The notes: generated by a model not told the origin, from the letters alone. 64,000 bases of DNA from SB25 sp050180705 (GCA_050180705.1 JBFXDX010000010.1:103551-167550), one strand, 5' to 3'; shown: positions 53,929-62,820, counted from the stretch's first letter. Made by a program: numbers and translations.

Positions 53929-54026
53929 AGGACTTTTTGTTGTTTGTTGTTCGTAAATCGTTGATCGAATTATCGCAAACAATGAACTTCTTACTATTCA
54001 CTAATCTCTTTTTCGCTATTAAAGAG

Positions 54027-54034
54027 TATCTTTG
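54027..54034 (+). promoter_or_regulatory. -7 box (TATCTTTG) for the rbfA operon
   Basis: Exact TAnnTTTG, 19 bases before the rbfA ATG. Confidence 0.5.
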
Positions 54035-54053
54035 CAAAAAAGAATAGAAAAGT

Positions 54054-54392
54054 ATGGAAGGAACAAGACTGCAAAAGGTTGCGCGGTTGATTCAAAAAGA
54101 CCTTGGAGAGATTTTTCAGAGAGAGGGAGCAGCGTTATTCCCTGGTAAAATGATAACCGTTACGTCGGTTAGGGTTAGTCCCGATCTTGGATTAGCAAAA
54201 ATTTACATTAGCATATTCCCAACACAGGGCACCGAGGCTACTTTGGAGTTAATTCGTCATCATGTTAAAACCATAAGAATGGAGCTTGGTAAACGTGTTA
54301 GACACCAACTTCGCGTTATTCCTGAGTTGGCGTTTTTTGTTGATGATTCTTTGGATTATATCGAGAATATCGATCGTTTGTTAAATCAGTAA
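54054..54392 (+). CDS. rbfA: 30S ribosome-binding factor A
   Basis: 112 residues. RbfA pattern: RLQKVARLIQKDLGEIFQRE at the start, TVTSVRVSPDLGLAKIYISIFP in the KH-like fold, and a C-terminal VRHQLRVIPELAFFVDDSLDYIENIDRLL. It binds immature 30S subunits and helps 16S rRNA 5'-end maturation, especially in the cold. First gene of a probable operon with the methyltransferase (8-base gap) and the LolC/E-type permease; rbfA-permease adjacency is common in Bacteroidota. Confidence 0.95.
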   Translation: MEGTRLQKVARLIQKDLGEIFQREGAALFPGKMITVTSVRVSPDLGLAKIYISIFPTQGTEATLELIRHHVKTIRMELGKRVRHQLRVIPELAFFVDDSLDYIENIDRLLNQ

Positions 54393-54399
54393 TTTTTCA

Positions 54400-55170
54400 A
54401 TGATAAAATTCCTTATCTCTTTCACCACAAGGTTTATACCTCGTCATTATCTTCAACTTTTTGCGGCGTTTGCACTGAGAACATTAGGTATTTTTTATCG
54501 AGGAAATCGGTTCGAGGATCCAATTTCGGGAAAGAAATATCGCAAGTTGTTACCATACGGTAGAACTAATGTGCGTGAAAACGCCCTTGCGCCGCATTCC
54601 ATGTCGTTGGAACGGCATCGGTTAATTTGGCTTTACCTACGCGAGAGAACAAATTTCTTTACGGCACCTCAAAAGGTATTGCACATTGCTCCAGAGTATT
54701 GCTTCCTGAAACTTTTCAAAAAGCAGAAGAATTTGGAATACATCACGGCCGATTTAATTTCGCCTTGGGCCGATGTGAAAATGGATGTGCAGGCAATTCC
54801 ATTTTCCGATTCGCAGTTCGATGTTGTAATTTGTAACCATGTACTTGAGCACGTAGATTCCGATCATAAGGCAATGCAGGAGATTTATCGTGTGCTGAAA
54901 CCCGGAGGATTTGCAATTCTTCAGGTTCCAATGGATTTATCGATGGAGAAAACGTTAGAAGATTCATCGTTCAATACACCAGAACTTCGTGAAAAGCATT
55001 ACCAGCAACGCGACCATTTACGTTTGTACGGAAGAGATTATGGCGATCGTTTGCGTAGTGCTGGTTTTACTGTTGATGAGAATGATTACGTGAAAACTTT
55101 ACCTGCCGATTTGGTGCATCGCTATGCATTACCAAAGGATGAAATCCTTTATGTCTGTAAAAAAGCCTAG
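54400..55170 (+). CDS. Class I SAM-dependent methyltransferase
   Basis: 256 residues. Methyltransferase core: VLHIAPEYCF (SAM motif I, degenerate as HIAPE), ITADLISPWADVKMDVQAIPFSDSQFDVVICNHVLEHVDSDHKAMQEIYRVLKPGGFAILQVPM, which is the Methyltransf_11 pattern. The N-terminal 90 residues are basic and contain aromatic-rich helices. Substrate unknown. It lies between rbfA and the permease with very short gaps, suggesting one transcript. Confidence 0.85.
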   Translation: MIKFLISFTTRFIPRHYLQLFAAFALRTLGIFYRGNRFEDPISGKKYRKLLPYGRTNVRENALAPHSMSLERHRLIWLYLRERTNFFTAPQKVLHIAPEYCFLKLFKKQKNLEYITADLISPWADVKMDVQAIPFSDSQFDVVICNHVLEHVDSDHKAMQEIYRVLKPGGFAILQVPMDLSMEKTLEDSSFNTPELREKHYQQRDHLRLYGRDYGDRLRSAGFTVDENDYVKTLPADLVHRYALPKDEILYVCKKA

Positions 55171-55212
55171 GGAATAACGAACAACGATTAACAAACAACT
55201 ATCAGTAAATCC

Positions 55213-56448
55213 ATGCGTCTACCCTTTTTCATAGCTCGCCGTTACCTATTTGCGAAAAAATCGCACAACATCATAAATATTATTTCTATAATATCGCTGG
55301 TGGGCGTTGCTACGGGGGTTATGGCTTTGGTGATAGTTCTTTCAGTTTTCAATGGTTTCGATTCTCTTATTGGTCGACTCTACTCTAGTATCGATTCTGA
55401 TGTTCGTATTTTACCACGAGAGGGTAAAACATTTAGTGTCACAACCGCTGAGTTCGATAAGATTCGTCATCACAAAGGAGTCGCTGTATTTGCCGAAATC
55501 CTTGAGGAGAATGCATTGTTCCGTTATCGGAGCAAGCAACACATTGGAATAATCAAAGGTGTTAGCCGTAATTATGTCGATTTAACAGGAGTTGATTCAA
55601 TGCTGGTTGACGGAGAATTTAAGCTTTGGAATGGAAGTCAACCCATGGCGATAATGGGGCAGGGAGTTGCATATTATTTAAATGCGAGTTTGGCACATTT
55701 TGATCCATTGGCCATATATGTTCCCAAACGGGGAAAGACAACATTGTCAGTCGAATCGGCATTTGGGAGGAAGAATATAATGCCATCGGGAGTATTTGCG
55801 GTTGAGCAGGATTTCGATACGCAGTATGTTATAGCACCGGTTGAGGTTGTTCGCGATTTGCTTAATTACGATTCAACAACGGTAACCTCGGTAGAGTTGA
55901 AAGCCACAAAAGAATATAAGCCTGAGAAGTTGAAGCAAGAAGTTGAACAAATTCTTGGCAGTAATTTTAAGGTACAGAACCGTTATCAGCAGAACGAATC
56001 GCTTTACCGAACCATGAAATCGGAAAAGTTTGCCATTGGGATGATTCTTACATTAATCCTGATAATTGCCTCTTTCAACATTGTTGGCTCATTATCGATG
56101 CTGATAATTGAAAAACGCAAGGATGTTGAGACTCTTCGTAGTCTTGGTGCCGACAACGATTTAATCCGAAAAATATTCATGGCGGAGGGATTGCTGATCT
56201 CGATTGGTGGAACTATTATTGGGACAATCCTTGGTTTGATTGTTTGCTGGGCGCAAATTACCTTTAAATTGATTCCGCTTGAGGGGCGAGGCAACTTTAT
56301 TATCGATGCTTACCCTGTAGATATTCAGTTTGGTGATATCGGACTAATACTCTTGGTTGTTTTAATTATTGGGTTTGTTGCCGCTCGTTTTCCTGTAAGG
56401 ATGATAACAAAGCGCATTCTCAATTCGAACGAGAGGGAAAGTTTATAG
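55213..56448 (+). CDS. LolC/LolE-family ABC transporter permease
   Basis: 411 residues. First membrane helix IINIISIISLVGVATGVMALVIVLSVFNGF, a long periplasmic MacB-type domain (about 55-270), then three FtsX-type helices (AIGMILTLILIIASFNIVGSLSMLII, LLISIGGTIIGTILGLIVCW, FGDIGLILLVVLIIGFVAARFP) with EKRKDVETLRSLGA as the coupling-helix signature. Family members extract lipoproteins from the inner membrane for transfer to the outer membrane; no LolD ATPase is adjacent, so the partner is elsewhere. Confidence 0.9.
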   Translation: MRLPFFIARRYLFAKKSHNIINIISIISLVGVATGVMALVIVLSVFNGFDSLIGRLYSSIDSDVRILPREGKTFSVTTAEFDKIRHHKGVAVFAEILEENALFRYRSKQHIGIIKGVSRNYVDLTGVDSMLVDGEFKLWNGSQPMAIMGQGVAYYLNASLAHFDPLAIYVPKRGKTTLSVESAFGRKNIMPSGVFAVEQDFDTQYVIAPVEVVRDLLNYDSTTVTSVELKATKEYKPEKLKQEVEQILGSNFKVQNRYQQNESLYRTMKSEKFAIGMILTLILIIASFNIVGSLSMLIIEKRKDVETLRSLGADNDLIRKIFMAEGLLISIGGTIIGTILGLIVCWAQITFKLIPLEGRGNFIIDAYPVDIQFGDIGLILLVVLIIGFVAARFPVRMITKRILNSNERESL

Positions 56449-56501
56449 TTTAAAACTCTCTAACATTTGATTTATCTGATGTCAGACATCTTACTTCTGT
56501 A

Positions 56502-57482
56502 TTAGTACACCAGCAAATTACATCCTCTAATCGGCGCATTATCCATTCTTCCCATCACCTCAAAACTGCCATCGGCAAAGAGTTTTCCCATATCCTGCGT
56601 TTGAATAAATGAGCAGGAGTTTACGTTGGCTAAATCAATAACATTTATTGCACCGCTGCTTGCGGTGGTTTTGGAATGTAACGGGTCGTACGGGTCTCTT
56701 ATCAGAATTTTCATCCACGGAGGACAGCGAAAAATGCCATTACCATTTGAATACCCTTGCGAAAGCAGCTCGGTCATTCCGTACTCGGAGTGAATTGCAT
56801 CGACCCCAAACGATTTACATAGAATGGCGTGTAATTCCTCACGTATCATTTCCTTGCGGCGGCCTTTCATCCCGCCAGTTTCCATTACAATGGTGTGGCT
56901 AAGGTTTAGGTTGTACTGCTCTGCCAAATCGAGCAATGCAAACGTTACTCCTATTAATATGCACTTTTGTCCGCTGGCATTCAACTTAACGAGTAGGTTT
57001 GCAAGTTCATCGTACTGGTTTAGGAAAAAGCCGCTATTGGGATTATTGCTTTGCTTTATCAACTCATCAACCATATACACTAGCGATGAGCCTGTTCGCT
57101 CCAAGTATGCAGGGAGTAATGCTAGAACACAGTAATCGTTAGGTTTTCCGTAGAATAATTCAAATCCTTTGGTAAAACTATCAACATAAAGCGATAAGTC
57201 CGATACCTGATGCTTGCTGGTCTCCACACCTGTTGTGCCACTGCTAGTAAATACAATTTCAGGCGAAAGGTTGTTGCCAATTACATCGTGGGTTTTGAAG
57301 AACTGTATTGGTAAGAATGGGATTTTCTCAATGACATCAACGCTATTTGGATCAATACCCAAAAGAGTCACATATTCGTTGTAAACCTTAAGGGTGTTGT
57401 ATTGATGACGAAAAACTTCAAGAGCAACCTCCTGAAACTCTTCGTTGCTGGATATGTTGAATATTTTGGATTTTATGTCCAT
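56502..57482 (-). CDS. LuxE-like acyl-protein synthetase domain protein
   Basis: 326 residues of the ANL adenylating-enzyme relatives: IVFTSSGTTGVETSKHQV (the phosphate-binding loop), the family LPIQFFKTHDV opening, VMETGGMKGRRKEMIREEL, HSEYGMTELLSQGYSNG and a final VMGRMDNAPIRGCNLLVY. LuxE activates fatty acids as acyl-AMP/acyl-enzyme; in Bacteroidota such stand-alone proteins often occur near cell-envelope or secondary-metabolite genes. No other pathway gene is adjacent, so the acid is unknown. Downstream of pgk on the same strand but behind its terminator. Confidence 0.88.
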   Translation of the reverse strand: MDIKSKIFNISSNEEFQEVALEVFRHQYNTLKVYNEYVTLLGIDPNSVDVIEKIPFLPIQFFKTHDVIGNNLSPEIVFTSSGTTGVETSKHQVSDLSLYVDSFTKGFELFYGKPNDYCVLALLPAYLERTGSSLVYMVDELIKQSNNPNSGFFLNQYDELANLLVKLNASGQKCILIGVTFALLDLAEQYNLNLSHTIVMETGGMKGRRKEMIREELHAILCKSFGVDAIHSEYGMTELLSQGYSNGNGIFRCPPWMKILIRDPYDPLHSKTTASSGAINVIDLANVNSCSFIQTQDMGKLFADGSFEVMGRMDNAPIRGCNLLVY

Positions 57483-57486
57483 TGAT

Positions 57487-57528
57487 TTAAAAATATAACC
57501 CTGCCAAGGTTATGGTCTTGACAGGGTT
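57487..57528 (-). terminator. Terminator after pgk
   Basis: AACCCTG-CAAG/CTTG-CAGGGTT stem with one mismatch (57497-57508 with 57517-57528), and on the minus strand a following ATATTTTTAAAT. Confidence 0.7.
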
Positions 57529-57549
57529 GCAAAGTTAGAATAAAATATA

Positions 57550-58812
57550 TTATCCTCTGATAGCCTTAATACCTGGAAGTTCTTTACCCTCCATATACTC
57601 CAACATGGCACCACCGCCAGTTGAAACGTACGATATTTTGTCGGCTAGTTTATTCTTGTTTACCGCAGCAACAGAATCGCCACCACCTACAAGGCTGAAT
57701 GCACCTTTTTCGGTAGCAGCAGCAATTGCCTTAGCAATTTCGGAAGTTCCCTGAGCGAATTTCTCCATCTCAAACACTCCCATTGGACCATTCCAAAGGA
57801 TAGTTTTGGACTCAGAAATAACTTTCGATAGTATTTTAACTGATTCAGATGCAATATCTAACCCCATCCAACCATCGGGGGTTTGATCAATTGCAGTGAT
57901 TTTTGTATTTGCGTTAGCATCAAAAGCATCGGCATTAACAGCATCAACAGGAAGGTAAACCTTTACACCCTTTGCTTTTGCTTTCTCAAGTATTTCTTTC
58001 GCAAGGTCGAGTTTATCCTCCTCGCAGATAGATTTACCAATCTTTCCGCCCTGAGCTTTGATGAAAGTATAGGTCATACCACCACCAATAATCAGGTTAT
58101 CAACTCTATTTAAAAGATTTTCGATAATTAGAATCTTATCGGAAACTTTTGCACCACCCATAATTGCGGTGAAAGGTTTTTCGGCAGCCTTAAGCACCTT
58201 ATCCATAGCGTTAAGCTCGCTGTTGATTAGGTAGCCAAACATACTATTGTTGGGAAAGTGTGCTGCAATAAGAGCTGTAGATGCATGGGCACGGTGTGCG
58301 GTTCCAAAGGCGTCGTTTACATAACAATCGGCATAGCCAGCAAGTTGTTTAACGAAATTCTTTTGGCTCTCTTTTACTTTTGCTTTAGCCTCTTTCTTTT
58401 GCTCTTCGGTAGCGCCTTCGGGTAAACTGTAAGCCTTGCCTTCTTCTTCTTCGTAGTATCTGAGATTTTCTAGAACAAGAACTTCGCCTGTTTTAAGTTC
58501 AGCGGCAAGTTTTTTTGCTTCATCACCTGCACAGTCAGATGCAAACTTAACCTTCATTCCAAGATTTTTCTCAATAGCTGGTAAAACATGCTTTAACGAG
58601 TATTTATCTTGTGGTTTTCCATCGGGACGGCCAAGGTGCGACATTAGAATAGCCGATCCGCCATCTTTCAGGATTTTCTTAATTGTTGGAAGTGCTCCGC
58701 GGATGCGGGTATCGTCGGTAACCTCAAAGGTCTTTTTGTCGAGGGGAACATTGAAGTCAACCCTAACAATGGCTTTCTTGCCATTAAAGTTGTAGTTGTC
58801 AATCGATATCAT
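57550..58812 (-). CDS. pgk: Phosphoglycerate kinase
   Basis: 420 residues from the ATG at 58812; a longer frame to a TTG at 58842 is ruled out because that codon lies inside the promoter -7 box. Signatures: KKAIVRVDFNVPLD, LMSHLGRPDG, NDAFGTAHRAHAST, AIMGGAKVSDKI, LWNGPMGVFE and the C-terminal LVGGGDSVAAVNK. It interconverts 1,3-bisphosphoglycerate and 3-phosphoglycerate with ATP formation in glycolysis. Two lysine/glutamate-rich inserts are visible (about 117-147). Confidence 0.97.
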   Translation of the reverse strand: MISIDNYNFNGKKAIVRVDFNVPLDKKTFEVTDDTRIRGALPTIKKILKDGGSAILMSHLGRPDGKPQDKYSLKHVLPAIEKNLGMKVKFASDCAGDEAKKLAAELKTGEVLVLENLRYYEEEEGKAYSLPEGATEEQKKEAKAKVKESQKNFVKQLAGYADCYVNDAFGTAHRAHASTALIAAHFPNNSMFGYLINSELNAMDKVLKAAEKPFTAIMGGAKVSDKILIIENLLNRVDNLIIGGGMTYTFIKAQGGKIGKSICEEDKLDLAKEILEKAKAKGVKVYLPVDAVNADAFDANANTKITAIDQTPDGWMGLDIASESVKILSKVISESKTILWNGPMGVFEMEKFAQGTSEIAKAIAAATEKGAFSLVGGGDSVAAVNKNKLADKISYVSTGGGAMLEYMEGKELPGIKAIRG

Positions 58813-58839
58813 AGTCCTATACTTTATTAGTTTCGGTAA

Positions 58840-58847
58840 CAAAATTA
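58840..58847 (-). promoter_or_regulatory. -7 box for pgk
   Basis: Minus strand TAATTTTG, exact TAnnTTTG. Transcription would start near 58834, leaving a leader of about 22 nt before the ATG at 58812. Confidence 0.5.
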
Positions 58848-59153
58848 CGAATTGCTTTCGAATTGTAAGTTGAATTTAACGTCTTTTCACGCAAACGATT
58901 GATTTCGAAATAGACAGAATGTAAGATTCTAAAATGACAGAAAAAATGAATGCATTTCTAGTAAATTCTTTCGTTTTTTTATTTGACGTTATGGTTTAAT
59001 ACCGTTTATTTAAGGAGATTGCCTTTGGCGAACTCTCAAGTTCGATTCCGCATAAGGTGCGGAATTACAGCCAATGAAAGTTCTTCGCTACAGTGATTCC
59101 TGCGAAGGTAGGAATTCTTCGTTTTGCCTTTATAAAAACTGATATTTTTAATG
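58848..59153. other. Intergenic gap with no gene
   Basis: Divergent region between pgk and holB. Its only structured part is the hairpin cluster at 59029-59115, listed separately. Confidence 0.5.
59029..59115 (+). repeat. Cluster of three small palindromes (REP-like)
   Basis: CGAACT/AGTTCG (59029-59044), then immediately ATTCCGCA/TGCGGAAT (59045-59065), then ATTCCTGC/GTAGGAAT with a GAAG loop (59096-59115). Several short GC-richer stems in an AT-rich gap without T-tracts are typical of extragenic repetitive elements rather than terminators. Confidence 0.5.
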
Positions 59154-59161
59154 TAAGTTTG
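59154..59161 (+). promoter_or_regulatory. -7 box (TAAGTTTG) for holB
   Basis: Exact TAnnTTTG, 27 bases before the holB ATG. The TTTTG at 59122-59126 is too far upstream to be its -33 element. Confidence 0.45.
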
Positions 59162-59188
59162 ACATCTGGAATAAAATGAAAGATAATA

Positions 59189-60331
59189 ATGCAGTTTAAG
59201 GATATTGTTGGACAGGAAAAGGTTAAGCAACGCCTAGTATTAGCCACCAAAGAGAATCGTATTCCTCATGCACAGCTTTTTGTTGGACCTGCAGGAACCG
59301 GAAAATTAGCATTGGCAATTGCCTATGCTCAATATATTATGTGCGATAATAAGGGAGAAGATGATTCCTGTGGTGTTTGTCCATCGTGTAAAAAGTTATC
59401 AAAGTTAATTCATCCCGATTTACACTTTGTGTATCCGGCAAAGGCAAAGGCTGAAAGTGCTGGCGATGATGAATCTGACAAATCTGAGGATACTCTTACA
59501 ACTTGGCGCGAGGCTCTGATTACAAATCCGTACTTTGGCGAGAACGATTGGTACGAGATGATTGGGATGGAGAATAAGCAGGGTATTATTAGCACTGCAA
59601 CGGCCACAGATGTAATCCGTAAGTTGAGCCTTAAAAGTTTTGAGAACGACTACAAAGTGATGATAATTTGGCTGCCCGAGCGTATGAACAATCAGGCATC
59701 CAATAAATTGCTCAAAATGATTGAGGAACCTCCTGCCAAAACGGTTTTTTTGATGGTTAGTGAGAATCCGAATTTGATTATAAAGACCATCCTGTCGCGT
59801 ACTCAACAAATTATGGTTCCCCCAATTACCCGTGAAAGTATAGCAACCGCTTTGCTCGAGAAGTTTAACCTTGAACCAGAAAGGGCTCACGATATTAGCC
59901 GCATTGCCAATGGAAATTTCTACACCGCATTGCAGCTTATTGATAGTAATGTGAATGAGTATTTCGATCTTTACCGGAGGTTGATGCGACTTTGTTATGC
60001 CAAGGATGTTGTGGGTTTACTGGATTGGGTTGATGATATTGCCCGGCTTGGTCGCGAGAATCAAAAGGAATTTCTCAATTATTCATTGCGTTTAACCCGT
60101 GAGAGTTTGATGCTGAATGCGGGTCTTGATGAGATTTCCTATTTAATGGGCGATGAGGCCGATTTTGGTTCCAAATTCTCACCGTTTATTGGAGTTGATA
60201 ATATTTTTAGCATTACCAATGAGTTTACACAAGCTTACGAGTGCATTATGCAGAATGGAAATCCCGCAATTGTGTTTACACATTTTGCAATGCGAATGAT
60301 AAAACTGGTACCTAATAAGCCGTTGAAGTAA
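59189..60331 (+). CDS. holB: DNA polymerase III subunit delta'
   Basis: 380 residues. AAA+ clamp-loader signatures: DIVGQEKVKQRL, HAQLFVGPAGTGKLALAIAYAQ (Walker A), the zinc-binding CGVCPSC region, and NNQASNKLLKMIEEPPAKTVFLMVSE (sensor 1 region). As usual for delta', the conserved Walker B/ATPase residues are weak. It is the wrench subunit of the clamp loader that puts the beta clamp on DNA. An acidic insert (about 90-107, ESAGDDESDKSEDT) is typical of Bacteroidota. ricT and gldH follow on the same strand. Confidence 0.92.
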   Translation: MQFKDIVGQEKVKQRLVLATKENRIPHAQLFVGPAGTGKLALAIAYAQYIMCDNKGEDDSCGVCPSCKKLSKLIHPDLHFVYPAKAKAESAGDDESDKSEDTLTTWREALITNPYFGENDWYEMIGMENKQGIISTATATDVIRKLSLKSFENDYKVMIIWLPERMNNQASNKLLKMIEEPPAKTVFLMVSENPNLIIKTILSRTQQIMVPPITRESIATALLEKFNLEPERAHDISRIANGNFYTALQLIDSNVNEYFDLYRRLMRLCYAKDVVGLLDWVDDIARLGRENQKEFLNYSLRLTRESLMLNAGLDEISYLMGDEADFGSKFSPFIGVDNIFSITNEFTQAYECIMQNGNPAIVFTHFAMRMIKLVPNKPLK

Positions 60332-60390
60332 TTAATTAGTTAAATGATTTCACCATCAACGAACAACAATCAACTATTAACTAATTTTGT

Positions 60391-60398
60391 TAACTTTG
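60391..60398 (+). promoter_or_regulatory. -7 box (TAACTTTG) for ricT-gldH
   Basis: Exact TAnnTTTG, 22 bases before the ATG; another exact match, TAATTTTG, lies at 60382-60389. Neither has a good -33 partner. Confidence 0.4.
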
Positions 60399-60420
60399 CA
60401 AATCCTACAATGTAATTAAC

Positions 60421-61578
60421 ATGGAAAAAAGTACCAGCTCACGAGGTGTGATAATAACGGGAACCGAAGCTACTGAGCATACCGCATGCCATGCACAGGG
60501 GTGTGTGAAGCTTAGTTCGTACGATTGGGTTGCCGATCTGCCTAAAACGCTGCAAACTTACGATATAGTTGAGGTTCAGTTTAAGAATACTCGCAAGGGA
60601 TTTTACCGCAATGCAAATTTGTTGAATTTAGCCAAGGGTGATATTATTGCTGTTGAGGCTTCGCCAGGTCACGATATTGGTGTAGTTTCGCTAACAGGTT
60701 GGTTGGTTGAGCGGCAAATGAAGCGTGTTGGTTATAATTCTCAGAATACTGAATTCAAGAAGGTTTACCGTAAGGCAAAGCAGGTTGATATTGAGAAATG
60801 GCTTGAGGCTATTGCGCTTGAGCATGAAACGATGATTAAAGCCCGTCGTATCGCAGAAAATCTGAATCTTAACATGAAGATTGGCGATGTGGAGTATCAG
60901 GGCGATAAAACCAAGGCCATATTCTACTACATTGCCGACGATAGGGTCGATTTTCGGGAATTAATCAAGGTTTTGGCCGAGGAGTTCAAGGTAAGAATTG
61001 AGATGCGTCAGATTGGTGCTCGTCAGGAGGCTGGACGTATTGGTGGTATTGGATCGTGTGGGCGTGATCTTTGCTGCTCGTCGTGGATTTCACATTTCGA
61101 TTCGGTAAGTACCAACGCTGCCAAGGTTCAGGAAATATCTTTGAATCCGCAGAAACTAGCTGGGCAGTGTGGTAAGTTGAAGTGCTGCTTGAACTATGAG
61201 TTGGATAGTTATATAGATGCCCGTAAAGATTTCCCCGATACACAAATTCCGTTGGAAACCAAGGAGGCAACCTATTTTCATTTCAAAACCGATATTTTTA
61301 AGCGCTCCATGTGGTTTAGTAGCGATCAGGGATCGTCTGTTAATTTAGTGGAGGTTTCTGTCGATCGGGTTAAGGAAATTGCTGAGCTAAATAAGAAAGG
61401 GTTAAAAGCCAATAAGTTGATTGAGAGTAGTAATGATAATGCTAAAAGCAATCAGCCATTAGGTTTTACCGATGGTTTGCAGGAGGACAGCTTAACTAGG
61501 TTCGATGCAAAAGCTCAGAATAAGAAAAAGAAGAAGAGAAGTCGGTTCAAAGGAAATCAAAACACTCGAAATGCGTAG
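60421..61578 (+). CDS. ricT: PSP1/RicT-family regulatory iron-sulfur protein
   Basis: 385 residues. The PSP1 domain is recognisable (about 45-270: KGFYRNANLL, KGDIIAVEASPGHDIGVVSLTG, RRIAENLNLNMKIGDVEYQGDKTKAIFYYIADDRVDFRELIKVLA) with the two conserved cysteine groups GSCGRDLCCSSW and GQCGKLKCCLNYE, which in Bacillus RicT (YaaT) help hold [4Fe-4S] clusters of the RicA/F/T complex. The C terminus is a lysine-rich tail. Its last eight bases overlap gldH, and ricT-gldH adjacency is conserved in Bacteroidota. Confidence 0.88.
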   Translation: MEKSTSSRGVIITGTEATEHTACHAQGCVKLSSYDWVADLPKTLQTYDIVEVQFKNTRKGFYRNANLLNLAKGDIIAVEASPGHDIGVVSLTGWLVERQMKRVGYNSQNTEFKKVYRKAKQVDIEKWLEAIALEHETMIKARRIAENLNLNMKIGDVEYQGDKTKAIFYYIADDRVDFRELIKVLAEEFKVRIEMRQIGARQEAGRIGGIGSCGRDLCCSSWISHFDSVSTNAAKVQEISLNPQKLAGQCGKLKCCLNYELDSYIDARKDFPDTQIPLETKEATYFHFKTDIFKRSMWFSSDQGSSVNLVEVSVDRVKEIAELNKKGLKANKLIESSNDNAKSNQPLGFTDGLQEDSLTRFDAKAQNKKKKKRSRFKGNQNTRNA

Positions 61579-62044
61579 GGCTATTTTTTCTCTGCTATTT
61601 TTATCGGGATTATTTACGGCATGTGATCCTGGTGCGGATTTCGATCAGTCCGTTACAATTCCCAACGATAAGTGGAATGTCGACAGTTTGGCTGTTTTCA
61701 CAATACCGGTAGTCGATACCGTTTCGGCGTACAATCTGTATGTTAACCTTCGGAATACGACCGATTACCAGTTTCAGAATCTATATCTTTTTATCGATAT
61801 TCATGCTCCGAATGGAGCATTTCTTCGCGACACTTTCGAGTGCGATCTCGCTGATGATCGTGGTAAATGGCTAGGCAAAGGCAAAGGAAGAATTTACGAC
61901 AATAAGTTTCTTTACCATAAGGGAGTAAAGTTTTCCAGCAAGGGCGATTACCGTGTCGAAATACAGCAGGCCATGCGGGTTGACGACTTAAAAGGCTTGG
62001 CAAACGTTGGTGTAAGAATGGAGCACGAGGGGGCATCGAAGTAA
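61571..62044 (+). CDS. gldH: Gliding motility lipoprotein GldH
   Basis: 157 residues from the ATG at 61571; the frame opens further upstream (TTG at 61505) but that part overlaps ricT and would put basic residues before the signal. Lipoprotein signal MRRAIFSLLFLSGLFTAC with lipidated Cys18. The rest is the GldH domain: FDQSVTIPNDKWNVDSLAVFTIPVVDT, YNLYVNLRNTTDYQFQNLYLFID, LADDRGKWLGKGKGRIYD and YRVEIQQAMRVDDLKGLANVGVRME. GldH is required for gliding and chitin use in Flavobacterium johnsoniae. It starts within the last codons of ricT (8-bp overlap), so it is translationally coupled. Confidence 0.93.
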   Translation: MRRAIFSLLFLSGLFTACDPGADFDQSVTIPNDKWNVDSLAVFTIPVVDTVSAYNLYVNLRNTTDYQFQNLYLFIDIHAPNGAFLRDTFECDLADDRGKWLGKGKGRIYDNKFLYHKGVKFSSKGDYRVEIQQAMRVDDLKGLANVGVRMEHEGASK

Positions 62045-62049
62045 ACGGA

Positions 62050-62072
62050 GAGCAGTAGTAGAACTACTGCTT
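62050..62072. terminator. Hairpin between gldH and the convergent SIMPL gene
   Basis: AGCAGTAGT (62051-62059) pairs with ACTACTGCT (62063-62071), loop AGA. It overlaps the minus-strand gene's stop codon (62064-62066) and lacks a clear T-tract on either side. Confidence 0.4.
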
Positions 62073-62771
62073 AAACTCCCAAATTATACTTATTCCTTTT
62101 TTTACTTCAATTGGTCTAGGAAAAACAAGAAAGTCATTGTCTAGTTTTGCTTTATAGTAAACTTCATCGGACAACATCAATTCACTACCTTTAAACGGAT
62201 AGCCATAATTAATCTCCTTGATCTTCAAATCTTTCAATTTTAAAGATTCTGCTATTAGCATTGCTTTATTTTGTGCATCGGTAATGGCCAATTTTGTAGC
62301 ATCCATAAGCAATTTTTCTTTCTGAGTTGCAGTGAGTTGAAACGATACACTGTAAGTGAGATTTAACGAATCCTTTTTTAGTAGATTCATCAAATCGTTT
62401 AAATGTTTTGTGTCAAATTTTAGAATTACTTTTACGTTTACATTTCCTGAATAACCATCCTGCTCAAGTATTTCTTTTACAAAGTTAAAATTACGGTCAA
62501 TTTTTATTTGCTCAGATGTAATGGCCTCTTTAGGAATAGAATTTTCTTGGAGTAGGGTTATTAGGCTATTGTTTTGTTGAATTAGTAAATCGGAACATCT
62601 ACTGTATAAAGAGTCAAGTACTCTCACATCAATGTTAATAACCATATTCTCTGGTGTTTCGTAAATTACCGCTTCACCCTGAATTTTTAGAAGATTACCG
62701 CTAATTTGAGCAAACGATAAAACGTTTAATAGGGTAAGAAAAACTAATATTAACAAACCTTTTGTTTTCAT
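62064..62771 (-). CDS. SIMPL (DUF541) domain secreted protein
   Basis: 235 residues from the ATG at 62771; an upstream in-frame extension to 62855 overlaps the preceding gene and lacks a signal peptide, so the shorter start is chosen. Signal peptide (MKTKGLLILVFLTLLNVLSFAQ), then the SIMPL pattern: IQGEAVIYETPENMVINIDV near the start, VKVILKFDTKHLNDLMNLL, and the closing AKLAITDAQNKAMLIAESLKLKD-like AITDAQNKAMLIAESL. Periplasmic or envelope-associated; members are poorly characterised. It is 55 bases after the secreted protein gene upstream on the same strand. Confidence 0.85.
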   Translation of the reverse strand: MKTKGLLILVFLTLLNVLSFAQISGNLLKIQGEAVIYETPENMVINIDVRVLDSLYSRCSDLLIQQNNSLITLLQENSIPKEAITSEQIKIDRNFNFVKEILEQDGYSGNVNVKVILKFDTKHLNDLMNLLKKDSLNLTYSVSFQLTATQKEKLLMDATKLAITDAQNKAMLIAESLKLKDLKIKEINYGYPFKGSELMLSDEVYYKAKLDNDFLVFPRPIEVKKGISIIWEFKQ

Positions 62772-62788
62772 TTTCTTTATGTTTTTGT

Positions 62789-62820
62789 AACAAACGGGAG
62801 TTTTTACACTCCTGTTTGTA
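62789..62820. other. Hairpin between the secreted-protein and SIMPL genes
   Basis: ACAAAC-GGAGT (62790-62801) pairs with ACTCC-GTTTGT (62808-62819) with a G-T mismatch in DNA. No T-tract follows on the minus strand, so it might attenuate or process the transcript rather than end it. Confidence 0.4.
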
